A stretch of 64,000 nt of DNA from Tabrizicola aquatica (GTDB lineage Bacteria > Pseudomonadota > Alphaproteobacteria > Rhodobacterales > Rhodobacteraceae): contig NZ_PJON01000006.1 of NCBI RefSeq assembly GCF_002900975.1, forward strand, positions 62,001 to 126,000, read 5' to 3'. The notes under the pieces were generated by a model. The model had not been told where the DNA came from. It made no database searches and worked only from the letters and a program-made list of their open reading frames with translations. This document shows, one piece after another, positions 45,877-54,479 of the stretch. The number at the start of each line of letters is the position of its first letter. Within the stretch, counting starts at the first letter, position 1. The position numbers were made by a program, and so were the translations under genes.

Positions 45877-45995
45877 GGAAAGGCTTGCGCCTGTAAAGGC
45901 GCTCGATCTGATGACCGCCCCAAGCGTGCGGCGCGGCCTGGATGAGAAAGGCCCGCGGCTTGCGCCACGGGCCTTGTGGTCCGGTTTGAAGGGGA

Positions 45996-46814
45996 TCAGT
46001 TGGTCAGCAGGTAGTAGCTGTTCCGCGATCCGCCCATGTTCTGCACGGTGACGTAGAAGTAGCCGTCCCAGGCCGGGGTCCAGTCGCAGTAGAGTTTGTC
46101 CGACCAGCTGACGTCATAGCAGATAACATTCCCGTTCTCGTCCGTCACGGCCACGTCGAGGTTCGCGTCGCCGTCGCCGACGATCGCGACCTCGGCGTAG
46201 GAGTTGCCGTAGTAGGGGATCTCCCAGACGTCGGTCTGACCGGCGGGCAGGCGCGAGAGCCATTCCACCGCCCCCCCGATCCGCCCGCGTGTGCCTTCGG
46301 CCATGGCGTCCTCGATCAGGCCCAGCACCGCCTCGTCATCGGCGGCGAGTTCCTTGGCCTTGGCGAACATCGCATCGGCGGTGACGGGCGCGTCGGCGGC
46401 GCCTTCGTCCTCCGAGGTGGCGGTGAAGAGCGTGACCTTGCCGGCCGCGCGGGGCGTGCCGTCGTTCATCATCGGGGCCGGGGCTGCAGGGGCGGCCGGG
46501 GCAGCCTTCTTGCGCAGGCTGGTCTGGTCGTCGGTGACGGTGACCTTGGCCGGATCAAGGGCCGCCGGTTCGGCCGAAGCGACCTGGACCGAGGCGGCAA
46601 GCTTGGCGGCGGCCAGCACGGTCACCGCATCGCCTTGTGCCACGCCCACGGCATACAGCTCTTGTGCGAGGCCCATGGTCGAGGCGCCGCCGGGTGCGGT
46701 GCCCTCGGCGGTGGTGCCGACATTGGTGCCGGACTTGTCCTGGGCCAGGACCGGCAGGGAAAGCGCCACCAGCGCGGTGGTGGCAAGGGCGAGGGAAAGG
46801 GATTTCAGCTGCAT
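45996..46814 (-). CDS. small secreted PPC-like domain protein, paralog 2
   Basis: The 272-residue product has a signal peptide (LALATTALVALSLPVLAQ), the shared helix (LAQELYAVGVAQGDAVTVLAAAKL), a longer Ala/Pro-rich middle, the motif FAKAKELAADDEAVLGLIEDAM, and a C-terminal beta domain with TDVWEIPYYGNSYAEVAIVG, DANLDVAVTDENGNVICYD, a Cys pair (VICYD, YCDW), and the end SYYLLTN. It is the best conserved of the three. It lies 110 bases from paralog 3 on the same strand and is convergent with the S1A protease gene. Confidence 0.72.
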   Translation of the reverse strand: MQLKSLSLALATTALVALSLPVLAQDKSGTNVGTTAEGTAPGGASTMGLAQELYAVGVAQGDAVTVLAAAKLAASVQVASAEPAALDPAKVTVTDDQTSLRKKAAPAAPAAPAPMMNDGTPRAAGKVTLFTATSEDEGAADAPVTADAMFAKAKELAADDEAVLGLIEDAMAEGTRGRIGGAVEWLSRLPAGQTDVWEIPYYGNSYAEVAIVGDGDANLDVAVTDENGNVICYDVSWSDKLYCDWTPAWDGYFYVTVQNMGGSRNSYYLLTN

Positions 46815-46923
46815 GGCTATACCTATGGTCAGCCGGCCCGGGATGGACCGGAATGCGCCATCCTTGCAGGTCGCGGGGCCGTTGAGAAGGTGGGTTTCCG
46901 TGACAAATCCGGTCACGCGGGGG

Positions 46924-47598
46924 CTAGTTCCCCAAAAGCCGGTAGCTGTTGACGATGCCGCCAGCGTTGGTGACGGTGACCGTGAAGAATCCGTTCCGCG
47001 CCGGGGTCAGGCTGCACAGGGCCGGAGCGGTTCCGGCAGGGCGGGTGCAGAGGACCGCGCCGGTTTCATCGGTCACGGTCAGCGCCAGCGGCCCGTCGCC
47101 GTCGCCGACCAGGCCGATCTCGGCGGCAACCTCGCCAAAGAGTGGCAGGGTCCAGGTATCGGTCTGGCCGGAGCCGAGGTCGGATGCGGCCACGACGGCG
47201 GTGTCCTGATGGGCGTCCGGCAGTTGCGCATCCAGCGCATAGACCAGATCCTGCAGGTCCGGGTCCTCGCCCGCAAGGTTGCGAGCGATGGCCATGGCGG
47301 CCTCGCCGGCGGGATCGGGGGCGGCGGGTTGGCCCGGTGGGGCGTCGGCGGCGGGCTGGCCCGCACTCTCCAACGTCCAGCCGGTGGCCGGGCGCTGGGT
47401 GACGCCGCGCGCCAGGCGGATCGCGGTCAGCAGGGCCAGCGCCTCGCCCTGCGTCAGGGCGGCCTGGTAGGCGCGCTGGGCAAGGATCAGTTGCGCCACG
47501 CTGCCCGGCGCGCCCTGGGGATCGACGGACAGGTTCGCCTCTTGCGCGTAAATCGGCGCGGTCAGGCAGGCGAGAAGAAGGAGACTGCGGGAAAGCAT
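46924..47598 (-). CDS. small secreted PPC-like domain protein, paralog 3
   Basis: The 224-residue product has a signal peptide (LLLLACLTAPIYAQ), the shared helix (AQLILAQRAYQAALTQGEALALLTAIRL), a Pro/Ala linker, and the C-terminal beta domain with TDTWTLPLFGEVAAEIGLVG, LALTVTDETGAVLC, a Cys pair (VLCTRP, ALCSLTP) and the end SYRLLGN. Its sequence is more diverged than paralogs 1 and 2. It is the last gene of the island on this side and diverges from argE. Confidence 0.7.
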   Translation of the reverse strand: MLSRSLLLLACLTAPIYAQEANLSVDPQGAPGSVAQLILAQRAYQAALTQGEALALLTAIRLARGVTQRPATGWTLESAGQPAADAPPGQPAAPDPAGEAAMAIARNLAGEDPDLQDLVYALDAQLPDAHQDTAVVAASDLGSGQTDTWTLPLFGEVAAEIGLVGDGDGPLALTVTDETGAVLCTRPAGTAPALCSLTPARNGFFTVTVTNAGGIVNSYRLLGN

Positions 47599-47713
47599 CG
47601 GTGCCCTGGTCCGGGATGGGCGGGGACTGTCGCAAAAGCGGGGGACGGCGGCAAGCGGGGAAAGCTTTTCGCCCCCGCGCTTTCGCGTTAGCAGGGGATA
47701 AAGGAGAGACGGG

Positions 47714-48862
47714 ATGCGCGAGATACTGGACTGGCTGGTGGGCTTTGACACGGTCAGCTCGAAGCCGAACATGGCGCTGATGGCTTATGTGAAGGACCTG
47801 CTGGAGGCGGCGGGGATCGCGGTCACGCTGGTGCCGGATGCGACGGGGGGTAAGGCGAACCTTTACGCCTCGACCGGGCCGGAGGGGGTCGGCGGCGTGA
47901 TGCTGTCGGGGCATACGGATGTCGTGCCGGTCGAGGGCCAGGCCTGGACGAAGGCCCCCTTTGCGCTGACCGAGGAGGGCGGGCGCTACTATGGCCGGGG
48001 CACCACGGACATGAAGGGTTTCGTCGCCTGCGCGGTCGCGGCGATGGTGGAGGCCGCGCGGCGCCCACTGCGGGTGCCGCTGCATCTGGCGCTGTCCTAT
48101 GACGAGGAAGTCGGATGCATGGGCGTGCGCAGCCTGATCGACCTCCTGGCGCAGGCCCCGGTCCGGCCGCGCTTTTGCATCGTGGGAGAGCCGACGGGGA
48201 TGCAGGTCGCCACCGGCCACAAGGGCAAGGTCGCCCTGCGGGCAACCTGCACCGGGCGTGAGGGGCATTCGGCCCTGGCCCCGCTGGCGCTGAACGCTTT
48301 GCATCTGGCGGCGGATTTCCTGGGCGCGGTGCGCAGGCTGCAGGCCGAGGTGGCGGCGACCGGGCTGCGGGATGGGGACTATGACGTGCCCTATACCACG
48401 ATCCATGTGGGCAAGATGGCGGGTGGGGTGCAGGTGAACATCGTGCCGAACCAGACGGTGCTGGATTTCGAGATTCGGTCGCTGGCCGGTGAGGATGTGG
48501 CCGGCCTGATCACGCGGCTGGAGGCCGAGGCGGAGGCGATCGTTGCGCCCGTGCGGGCCGAGTTCCCCGAGGCGGCGATAAGGGTGGAGCGGCAGTGGGA
48601 CTATCCCGGCCTGGGCACGCCCTCGGATGCGGCGGTGGTCAATTTCGTGAAGGGGCTGACCGGCGCGAATGGCACGATCAAGGTGGCCTATGGCACGGAA
48701 GGCGGGCTGTTCGATCAGCGGCTGGGTATTCCGACGGTGATCTGCGGGCCAGGGTCAATGGCGCAGGGGCACAAGCCGGACGAATATGTCTCGGTCGAGC
48801 AGCTGGGTCTGTGCCAGGCGATGCTGTCCCGGCTGATCGACCGGTTGGAAGCGGGGATCTGA
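47714..48862 (+). CDS. argE: acetylornithine deacetylase (M20 family)
   Basis: Removes acetate from N-acetylornithine in arginine synthesis. The 382-residue product has the M20 metal site: SGHTDVVPV, GRGTTDMKGFVA with the shared Asp, and SYDEEVGCMG with the catalytic Glu pair, then the dimerisation insert GHKGKVALRATCTGREGHSALAP and a C-terminal ICGPGSMAQGHKPDEYVSVEQL. Other M20 deacylases are similar, so argE is the best but not the only choice. A GGAGA site precedes the ATG; two hairpins follow the stop. Confidence 0.9.
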   Translation: MREILDWLVGFDTVSSKPNMALMAYVKDLLEAAGIAVTLVPDATGGKANLYASTGPEGVGGVMLSGHTDVVPVEGQAWTKAPFALTEEGGRYYGRGTTDMKGFVACAVAAMVEAARRPLRVPLHLALSYDEEVGCMGVRSLIDLLAQAPVRPRFCIVGEPTGMQVATGHKGKVALRATCTGREGHSALAPLALNALHLAADFLGAVRRLQAEVAATGLRDGDYDVPYTTIHVGKMAGGVQVNIVPNQTVLDFEIRSLAGEDVAGLITRLEAEAEAIVAPVRAEFPEAAIRVERQWDYPGLGTPSDAAVVNFVKGLTGANGTIKVAYGTEGGLFDQRLGIPTVICGPGSMAQGHKPDEYVSVEQLGLCQAMLSRLIDRLEAGI

Positions 48863-48866
48863 GGCA

Positions 48867-48909
48867 CCGATTTCCAAGAAGAAATCGGGTCGGAAATCAG
48901 GGATTTCCG
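48867..48909. terminator. double hairpin downstream of argE
   Basis: CCGATTTC pairs with GAAATCGG around CAAGAA (48867-48888). A second hairpin, CGGAAATC with GATTTCCG, lies at 48891-48909. They are between convergent argE and the MerR gene and may form a bidirectional terminator. Confidence 0.6.
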
Positions 48910-48943
48910 GGGCGGTCCTGATGGCCCCGGGCCAGGCCCCCGT

Positions 48944-49327
48944 TCAGGCGTCAGGCAGGCGGCTCATTTCCTCGACCGCGGTTTCGCGCAGGGCTTGCAG
49001 GTCGGCGATGGTGGTGTCGAGTTCGGCACGCTGCTTTTGCAGATCGACCAGCTGCCGGTCCGCCAGGTCAAGCCAGGCTTGCAACTGCGGGCGTTCGCCC
49101 TTCTTGCCGTAGATCAGCAGCCATTGGCGGATCTCCTCCAGCGAAAAGCCGAAGCGGCGGCCGCGCAGGATCAGTTTCATCCGCGCCACTTCGCGCGGGC
49201 CGTAAAAGCGGGCGCGGCCTTCCTTTTCGGGGGCCAGAAGTTCGATGTACTCGTAATAGCGCAGCGTGCGCGGCGTCACGTCGAACTTCGCGCACATCTC
49301 CTTGAAGCTGAGGCGGGTTTCGGTCAT
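48944..49327 (-). CDS. MerR-family transcriptional regulator
   Basis: The 127-residue product has a MerR winged helix ([61 protein letters not shown]), then a coiled-coil dimerisation helix with several heptads ([31 protein letters not shown]). There are no Cys ligands for metals in the C-terminal part, so it likely senses an organic ligand or acyl-CoA compound. It diverges from two thioesterase genes, with a probable operator between them, and so likely controls them. Confidence 0.92.
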   Translation of the reverse strand: MTETRLSFKEMCAKFDVTPRTLRYYEYIELLAPEKEGRARFYGPREVARMKLILRGRRFGFSLEEIRQWLLIYGKKGERPQLQAWLDLADRQLVDLQKQRAELDTTIADLQALRETAVEEMSRLPDA

Positions 49328-49343
49328 GCGCGGTCCTCCCGTC

Positions 49344-49375
49344 TGCAACCTAGGCGCAAGCGCCTGCCGGTTGCA
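49344..49375. promoter_or_regulatory. probable MerR operator, interrupted palindrome
   Basis: TGCAACC (49344-49350) and GGTTGCA (49369-49375) form 7-bp inverted arms; an inner pair AGGCG/CGCCT surrounds CAAG (49352-49365). It lies in the 99-base divergent region between the MerR gene and the first thioesterase gene. Confidence 0.6.
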
Positions 49376-49426
49376 ACGGTGACGCTGGGGCTTGCGTTCC
49401 CCCGCAGGCGGCGGTTTGATCGGGCC

Positions 49427-49858
49427 ATGCAGGAACGTGACACGCTGAAGATCGCCCGACAGTTCATCGAGGCGCTGCCGCACAGCCGGGCGCTGGGCAT
49501 GGTGCTGGAGGAGATGGGGCCGGGCTGGGCGCGGCTGACGATGCCCTATGACGCGCGGCTGGTGGGCGATCCCCTGACCGGGGTGATCCATGGCGGGGCG
49601 GTTTCGGCGCTGATGGACACGGCATCGGGGACGGCGGTGATGTGCCACCCGCAGGCGGGGTTCTCAACCGCGACGCTGGATCTGCGGATCGACTACATGC
49701 GCCCGGCGACCCCCGGCCAGGCCCTGCGCTGCCGGGCCGAGTGTCACCATGTCACCCGCACGGTCGCCTTTGTCCGCGCGGTTGCGATGGATGACGACGA
49801 GGGGCGGCCGGTGGCGATGGCCACGGGGGCCTTCACGGTGGAACGGGGGGCGGCATGA
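49427..49858 (+). CDS. PaaI-type hotdog thioesterase 1
   Basis: The 143-residue product is a single hotdog domain: [19 protein letters not shown], the catalytic-helix motif [19 protein letters not shown], and a strand-rich C-terminus with [36 protein letters not shown]. It probably hydrolyses an acyl-CoA thioester. The ATG at 49427 is close to the probable MerR operator. Its stop overlaps the start of a second hotdog gene by 4 bases (ATGA). Confidence 0.9.
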   Translation: MQERDTLKIARQFIEALPHSRALGMVLEEMGPGWARLTMPYDARLVGDPLTGVIHGGAVSALMDTASGTAVMCHPQAGFSTATLDLRIDYMRPATPGQALRCRAECHHVTRTVAFVRAVAMDDDEGRPVAMATGAFTVERGAA

Positions 49859-50349
49859 AGCGGCCAGAGCCGGTCCATGTGATCAAGCAGCGGCGCGAGG
49901 GGCTGTTGCGCGCGCTGGTCGATGCGGTGCCCTATATCGGATTCCTTGGCATCCAGTTCGACCGCCGGGGCGACGAGCTGACGGCCGTCCTGCCCTATCA
50001 CGACAGCCTGATCGGCAACCCGATGCTGCCCGCGCTGCATGGCGGCGCGACGGCCGGGTTCCTGGAGATTGCGGCGATGATCGAGCTTTCGTGGTCGTCA
50101 CTTTGGGACGGGGTGGAGGCGCAGGGTGCCCTGCCCGAGGGGCCGCTGCGGTTGCCAAAGACCATTGATTTCACCGTGGACTATCTGCGCCCGGGCCTGC
50201 CGCGCGATGCCTATGCCCGTGCCCGGGTGAACCGGTCGGGGCGGCGCTATGCCTCGGTCCATGTCGAGGCGTGGCAGGACAACCGGGCGCGCCTGTTCGC
50301 CCAGGCGACCGGGCATTTCCTGATGCCGCCGTCCGAGCCGGGGAAGTGA
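49855..50349 (+). CDS. PaaI-type hotdog thioesterase 2
   Basis: The 164-residue product has the same fold: [43 protein letters not shown] in the position of the HGG motif, and [39 protein letters not shown]. It is shifted and extended compared with thioesterase 1, so the two may form a heteromeric enzyme. Its stop overlaps the GTG of the MATE gene, so the three genes are translationally coupled. Confidence 0.88.
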   Translation: MKRPEPVHVIKQRREGLLRALVDAVPYIGFLGIQFDRRGDELTAVLPYHDSLIGNPMLPALHGGATAGFLEIAAMIELSWSSLWDGVEAQGALPEGPLRLPKTIDFTVDYLRPGLPRDAYARARVNRSGRRYASVHVEAWQDNRARLFAQATGHFLMPPSEPGK

Positions 50350-51653
50350 CCGAGATTACGCACGGCCGGGTGCTGCGGATCGCGGCGCCCATCGTGCTGT
50401 CCAATGCCACGGTGCCGCTGCTGGGCGCGGTCGATACTGCCGTCATCGGCCAGCTGGGTGATCCGGCCAGCCTGGGCGCGGTGGGGATCGGGGCGGTCAT
50501 CCTGGCCACGCTGTACTGGGCCTTCGGCTTCCTACGGATGTCGACCTCGGGCCTGGCGGCGCAGGCGCATGGGGCGGGGGACGGGCCGGAACGCTCGGCC
50601 GTCTTGCTGCGGGCGCTGATCGTGGGGGCGGTGGCGGGGCTGGTGCTGGTCGCGGTGCAAGTGCCGCTGTTCGCGGCGGCCTTCGCGGTGGCCCCGGCCA
50701 GCGAGGCGGTGGAGCGGCTGGCGGGGCAGTATCTGGCGATCCGCATCTGGGGTGCGCCGGCGACCATCGCGCTTTATGCGCTGAACGGCTGGCTGATCGG
50801 GCTGGGTCGCACGCGGGGCGTCTTGGTGCTGCAACTTTGGCAGAACGGCGCGAACGTGGGCCTGGACCTGTGGTTCGTCCTGGGCCTGGGCTGGGGCGTG
50901 CCGGGGGTGGCGGCGGCGACGCTGATTGCTGAGTGGACCGGGCTGGCCCTGGCGCTGTGGCTGGCGCGCGATGCCTTCGGGGCGGGCTTCCGCGACGGGG
51001 TGGCGCGGCTGCGCGACCGGGTGGCGTTGCGGCGGATGTTCACCGCCAGCCGCGACATCATGGGGCGCACGATCATCCTGCAACTGTCCTTCACCAGCTT
51101 TGTCTTTCTGGGCGCGCGCTTTGGCGACGTGACGCTGGCGGCGAACCAGGTGCTGATGCAGTTCCTGGAGGTCACGGCCTATGCGCTGGACGGGTTCGCC
51201 TTTGCCGCCGAGGCGCTGGTGGGGCAGGCGGTCGGCGCGAAATCCTCGCGGCAGATCCGGGCGGCGGCGCGGATCTGCATGCAACTGGGCGTGATCGGCG
51301 CCATAGGGCTGGCGCTGGTCTTTGCGCTGACCGGGCCGGCGATCATCGATCTGCTGACCACCTCGCCCGAGGTGCGGGCCGAGGCGCGGGCCTATCTGCC
51401 CTGGCTGGTCGCCGCGCCGGTGATCGGGATCGTGGCCTGGATCTATGACGGCATCTTCATCGGCGCGATGCTGACCGGGGACATGCTGCGGGCGATGCTT
51501 GCCTCGGTCGCGGTCTATGCGGTGGCGCTGGCGGTTATGGTGCCGCTGGCGGGGAATCATGGCCTGTGGGCCGCGCTGATGGTGCTGAACGCGACCCGGA
51601 CGCTGACGCTGTGGCGCCTCTATCCCAAGGTGCATGCACTGGCGGCGGGGTAG
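50346..51653 (+). CDS. MATE-family efflux transporter
   Basis: The 435-residue product has 12 predicted spans in two bundles, beginning RVLRIAAPIVLSNATVPLLGAVDTAVIGQLGDPASLGAVGIG, and with the second-half repeat ILQLSFTSFVFLGARFGDVTLAANQVLMQFLEVTAYALDGFAFAAEALVGQAVG. Such proteins exchange cations for drugs or metabolites (DinF-like branch). The GTG start overlaps the thioesterase 2 stop. Confidence 0.92.
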   Translation: MTEITHGRVLRIAAPIVLSNATVPLLGAVDTAVIGQLGDPASLGAVGIGAVILATLYWAFGFLRMSTSGLAAQAHGAGDGPERSAVLLRALIVGAVAGLVLVAVQVPLFAAAFAVAPASEAVERLAGQYLAIRIWGAPATIALYALNGWLIGLGRTRGVLVLQLWQNGANVGLDLWFVLGLGWGVPGVAAATLIAEWTGLALALWLARDAFGAGFRDGVARLRDRVALRRMFTASRDIMGRTIILQLSFTSFVFLGARFGDVTLAANQVLMQFLEVTAYALDGFAFAAEALVGQAVGAKSSRQIRAAARICMQLGVIGAIGLALVFALTGPAIIDLLTTSPEVRAEARAYLPWLVAAPVIGIVAWIYDGIFIGAMLTGDMLRAMLASVAVYAVALAVMVPLAGNHGLWAALMVLNATRTLTLWRLYPKVHALAAG

Positions 51654-51716
51654 GCAAAAGCCGACTGTTCCGCAGCGCGCAGAGCGGCTAGCCGGGACGA
51701 AACCCCGGAGGACCCG

Positions 51717-52205
51717 ATGCGCGCTGCCGTTTTCCTGACCGCCCTGTTTGCAACTGCCCTTCCGGCCGCAGCGCAGGATATTCCCGGCACCGAGTTCACC
51801 TTCGGCCTTTGGCGCGGGGCGGCGCAGTCGGATGCGGCGGGGGCCTTCACCCATTGTTATGCGACGCTGGTCTTTGCGGGTGGGGATCAACTGTGGATCA
51901 ATGTCAGCGCGAAAGAACGGGTCGAGGTCATCTTCTCGTTCGTCAAGCAATCCTACCGGCCGGACCAGACCTTCCAGGCCAGCCTGATGCTGGAATCCGG
52001 CCTGCCGACCCATGGCGAGGCACAGGCGCTGGGCGGCAGCCTGATCAGCTTCAACATGGCCCCGGTCGATGACGCCCATGCCTTCCTGTCGCAGGGGAAC
52101 TGGTTGCGGCTTATGGGCGTGGGCAACGACGAAGCCTATGATGTGCGGGGCCTTGGCGGCGTGCTGGGAGAGGTTCGCGCCTGCCGCGAAAGCCAGCGGC
52201 AATAG
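51717..52205 (+). CDS. small secreted protein, unknown function
   Basis: The 162-residue product has a signal peptide (residues 1-20, ALPAAAQ) and a beta-rich mature part with GTEFTFGLWRGAAQSD, HCYATLVFAGGDQLWINVSAKERVEV, and a C-terminal NWLRLMGVGNDEAYDVRGLGGVLGEVRAC. Two Cys residues are far apart and could bridge. A GGAGGA site precedes the ATG. I do not recognise the family. Confidence 0.65.
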   Translation: MRAAVFLTALFATALPAAAQDIPGTEFTFGLWRGAAQSDAAGAFTHCYATLVFAGGDQLWINVSAKERVEVIFSFVKQSYRPDQTFQASLMLESGLPTHGEAQALGGSLISFNMAPVDDAHAFLSQGNWLRLMGVGNDEAYDVRGLGGVLGEVRACRESQRQ

Positions 52206-52274
52206 ACCTGCACGCGAAAGCTTGCCTTCCCCCCCGCAGCCGGGCCAATATCTGCACCGCCAAAGGGGAGAGCC

Positions 52275-52730
52275 ATGCGGAAGTTCCTGGTCGTGCTGGA
52301 CGACAGCCGCGAATGTCTGAACGCGATGCGCTTTGCCGCGCTGCGGGCCTCGCACACAGGGGGCGGGGTCACGATCCTGTCCATCGTCTCGCCGGAAGAG
52401 TTCCAGACCTGGATGGGCGTTGCCGATCTGATGCGGGCCGAGGCGCGCGAACGGATCGAGGCGCATTTCGAGGTCTTTGCCAAATGGATGCGCGACAAGC
52501 AGGGGGTGAACCCAGAACTGGTGATCCGCGAAGGCGATCCGGTCGCCGAGATTCTGGCGCAGGTCAACGAGGACCCCGAGATCGGCATCCTGGTGCTGGG
52601 GGCGGGGACCGACAAGTCGGGGCCGGGGCCGCTGGTCACCGCCTTGGGACGCAACTCGGGCAACCTGCCGATCCCGATCACCATCGTGCCGGGCGACATG
52701 TCGAAGGAACGGCTGGAAAGCATAACCTGA
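52275..52730 (+). CDS. universal stress protein, single domain
   Basis: The 151-residue product begins KFLVVLDDSRECLNAMRFAALRA and has the Usp core, with ILVLGAGTDKSGPGPLVTALGRNSG in the nucleotide-loop position. The G-x-G pattern is less typical than in canonical ATP-binding Usp proteins. It is short and independent of the two-domain Usp at 14546-15391. Confidence 0.88.
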   Translation: MRKFLVVLDDSRECLNAMRFAALRASHTGGGVTILSIVSPEEFQTWMGVADLMRAEARERIEAHFEVFAKWMRDKQGVNPELVIREGDPVAEILAQVNEDPEIGILVLGAGTDKSGPGPLVTALGRNSGNLPIPITIVPGDMSKERLESIT

Positions 52731-52847
52731 CCGCGCGCGGGGGCTGACCGGCGTCGGATTAAGCGCGTGCTTACAGCCAAGGCGGTCGGGCGGGGATAGA
52801 TGGGACGCGGGGCCGCAGGATGGCCCGACGCTTCCCAGGACCTCCCC

Positions 52848-54479
52848 ATGACCGCCTTTCCGCAAGCCGCGCGCCGGCCGGAGCTTTCCGCCTTCACCCT
52901 TAACCTGCTGGCCGCGACCTATCTTCTTGCGCTGTGCAACGCGACCTTCTGGGGCCATCTGTTCCGCATCTTCGAGGGGCGGACAGTCACGGCGCTGGTC
53001 TTTGCCGGGGCGGTCTGGGCGCTGATGCTGCTGGTGATCCAGCTTCTGGCCGTGCGGCGGGCGCAGAAACCGGCACTGGTCGCGTTGCTGTTGATCGCTG
53101 GCGTCAGCTCCTATTACGTCGAGGTGCTGGGCGCGGTGATCGACCGCGAGATGATCCAGAACGCGATGACCACGACCTTCGCCGAATCGCGGCATCTGAT
53201 CACGATGCAATTCCTGGGCCACGTCGCGCTGTATGGCCTGCTGCCCGCCGCCCTTGTGCTGTGGGTCCGTATCCGGCGGCAGACGCGCTGGCGGGCGCTT
53301 GGCGGCTGGGCCCTGCTGACCGCCGGCGCGGCGGCGCTGGTTGTGGGGCTGCTGTTCACCAACTTGCGGGCCTATTCCACCGTCCTGCGCGCAGACAAAG
53401 AGCTGATGGGTGCCGTCCAGCCCCTGGCGCCGCTGGCGGCCTCGCTGCGGTATGCGAAGATGATGGTCGGGACGACCGCAATCGTGCTGCAGCCCACGGG
53501 CCGCGACGCGAAGGCGGGGCCGCATCTGGCGGGGGTGGACAAGCCCATCCTGATGGTCATCGTCGCGGGCGAGACCGCGCGGTCGCAGAACTGGTCGCTG
53601 GGCGGCTACGCGCGCGAGACGAACCCGATGCTGGCCCAGCGGGATATCCTGTATTATCCGAACGTGACCAGCTGCGGCACGGCGACGGCAACCTCGCTGC
53701 CCTGCATGTTTTCGCCCCTGACCAAGGCCGAGTATTCCTATGAAGGCGGGCTGGGGCATGAGAACCTGCTGGACGTGCTGGTCCATGCCGGGTTTGCGGT
53801 GGAATGGTGGGACAACAACACCGGCCACAAGAATACCGCCGACCGGGTGCCCTCTCGCGTGATGGGGGCGGCGGATGGGGTCGAGTTCTGCCAGCCGGAA
53901 TGCATCGACGGCGTGTTCCTGAAGCACCTGCAGGAAAAGGCGCAGACGATCACCGGGAACACGGTCATCGTACTGCACCAGATCGGCAGCCACGGGCCCA
54001 GCTACTGGCTGCGCTATCCGCCCGAGGGAGAGGTCTTTGCCCCCGCCTGCCGGACGCCCGAGTTGACGGACTGCTCGACCGAAGAGATCGTCAACGCCTA
54101 TGACAACACCATCGCCTATACCGACCGCTTCCTCGCCGAGGCGATCGACCTGCTGGACGCCGAGGGGCGGGTGACACCGGCATTGTTCTATGTCTCGGAC
54201 CATGGCGAGAGCCTGGGCGAAGGCGGGCTGTACCTGCATGGCGCGCCCGACTTCATGGCGCCGGAGTATCAGACGCGGGTGCCCATGGTGCTCTGGATGT
54301 CCGAACGGTTCCGTGCCAGTCTTGGCCTTGACGCCGGGTGTATGGCGGCGGCGACGGGTGAAGCGGTGAGCCACGACAACATGTTTTCGACTGTGCTGGG
54401 GTTGCTGGATGTCTCGACGACCGCGCGGGATACGGGTCTGGACCTGGCCGGGCGCTGCCGCACCGGGGTGAACGGATGA
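52848..54479 (+). CDS. eptA: lipid A/phospholipid phosphoethanolamine transferase
   Basis: The 543-residue product has five N-terminal membrane spans and a periplasmic sulfatase-fold domain: VIVAGETARSQNWSLGGYARETNP, the Thr nucleophile region SCGTATATSLPCMFS, DNNTGHKN, HQIGSHGPSY, and YVSDHGESLGEGGLYLHGAP. It moves phosphoethanolamine from phosphatidylethanolamine to an envelope glycan or lipid A, leaving diacylglycerol. dgkA, which recycles diacylglycerol, is coupled right after it. ATG 52848 is chosen; an earlier in-frame ATG at 52800 has no ribosome-binding site. The eptA name is by family. Confidence 0.88.
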   Translation: MTAFPQAARRPELSAFTLNLLAATYLLALCNATFWGHLFRIFEGRTVTALVFAGAVWALMLLVIQLLAVRRAQKPALVALLLIAGVSSYYVEVLGAVIDREMIQNAMTTTFAESRHLITMQFLGHVALYGLLPAALVLWVRIRRQTRWRALGGWALLTAGAAALVVGLLFTNLRAYSTVLRADKELMGAVQPLAPLAASLRYAKMMVGTTAIVLQPTGRDAKAGPHLAGVDKPILMVIVAGETARSQNWSLGGYARETNPMLAQRDILYYPNVTSCGTATATSLPCMFSPLTKAEYSYEGGLGHENLLDVLVHAGFAVEWWDNNTGHKNTADRVPSRVMGAADGVEFCQPECIDGVFLKHLQEKAQTITGNTVIVLHQIGSHGPSYWLRYPPEGEVFAPACRTPELTDCSTEEIVNAYDNTIAYTDRFLAEAIDLLDAEGRVTPALFYVSDHGESLGEGGLYLHGAPDFMAPEYQTRVPMVLWMSERFRASLGLDAGCMAAATGEAVSHDNMFSTVLGLLDVSTTARDTGLDLAGRCRTGVNG

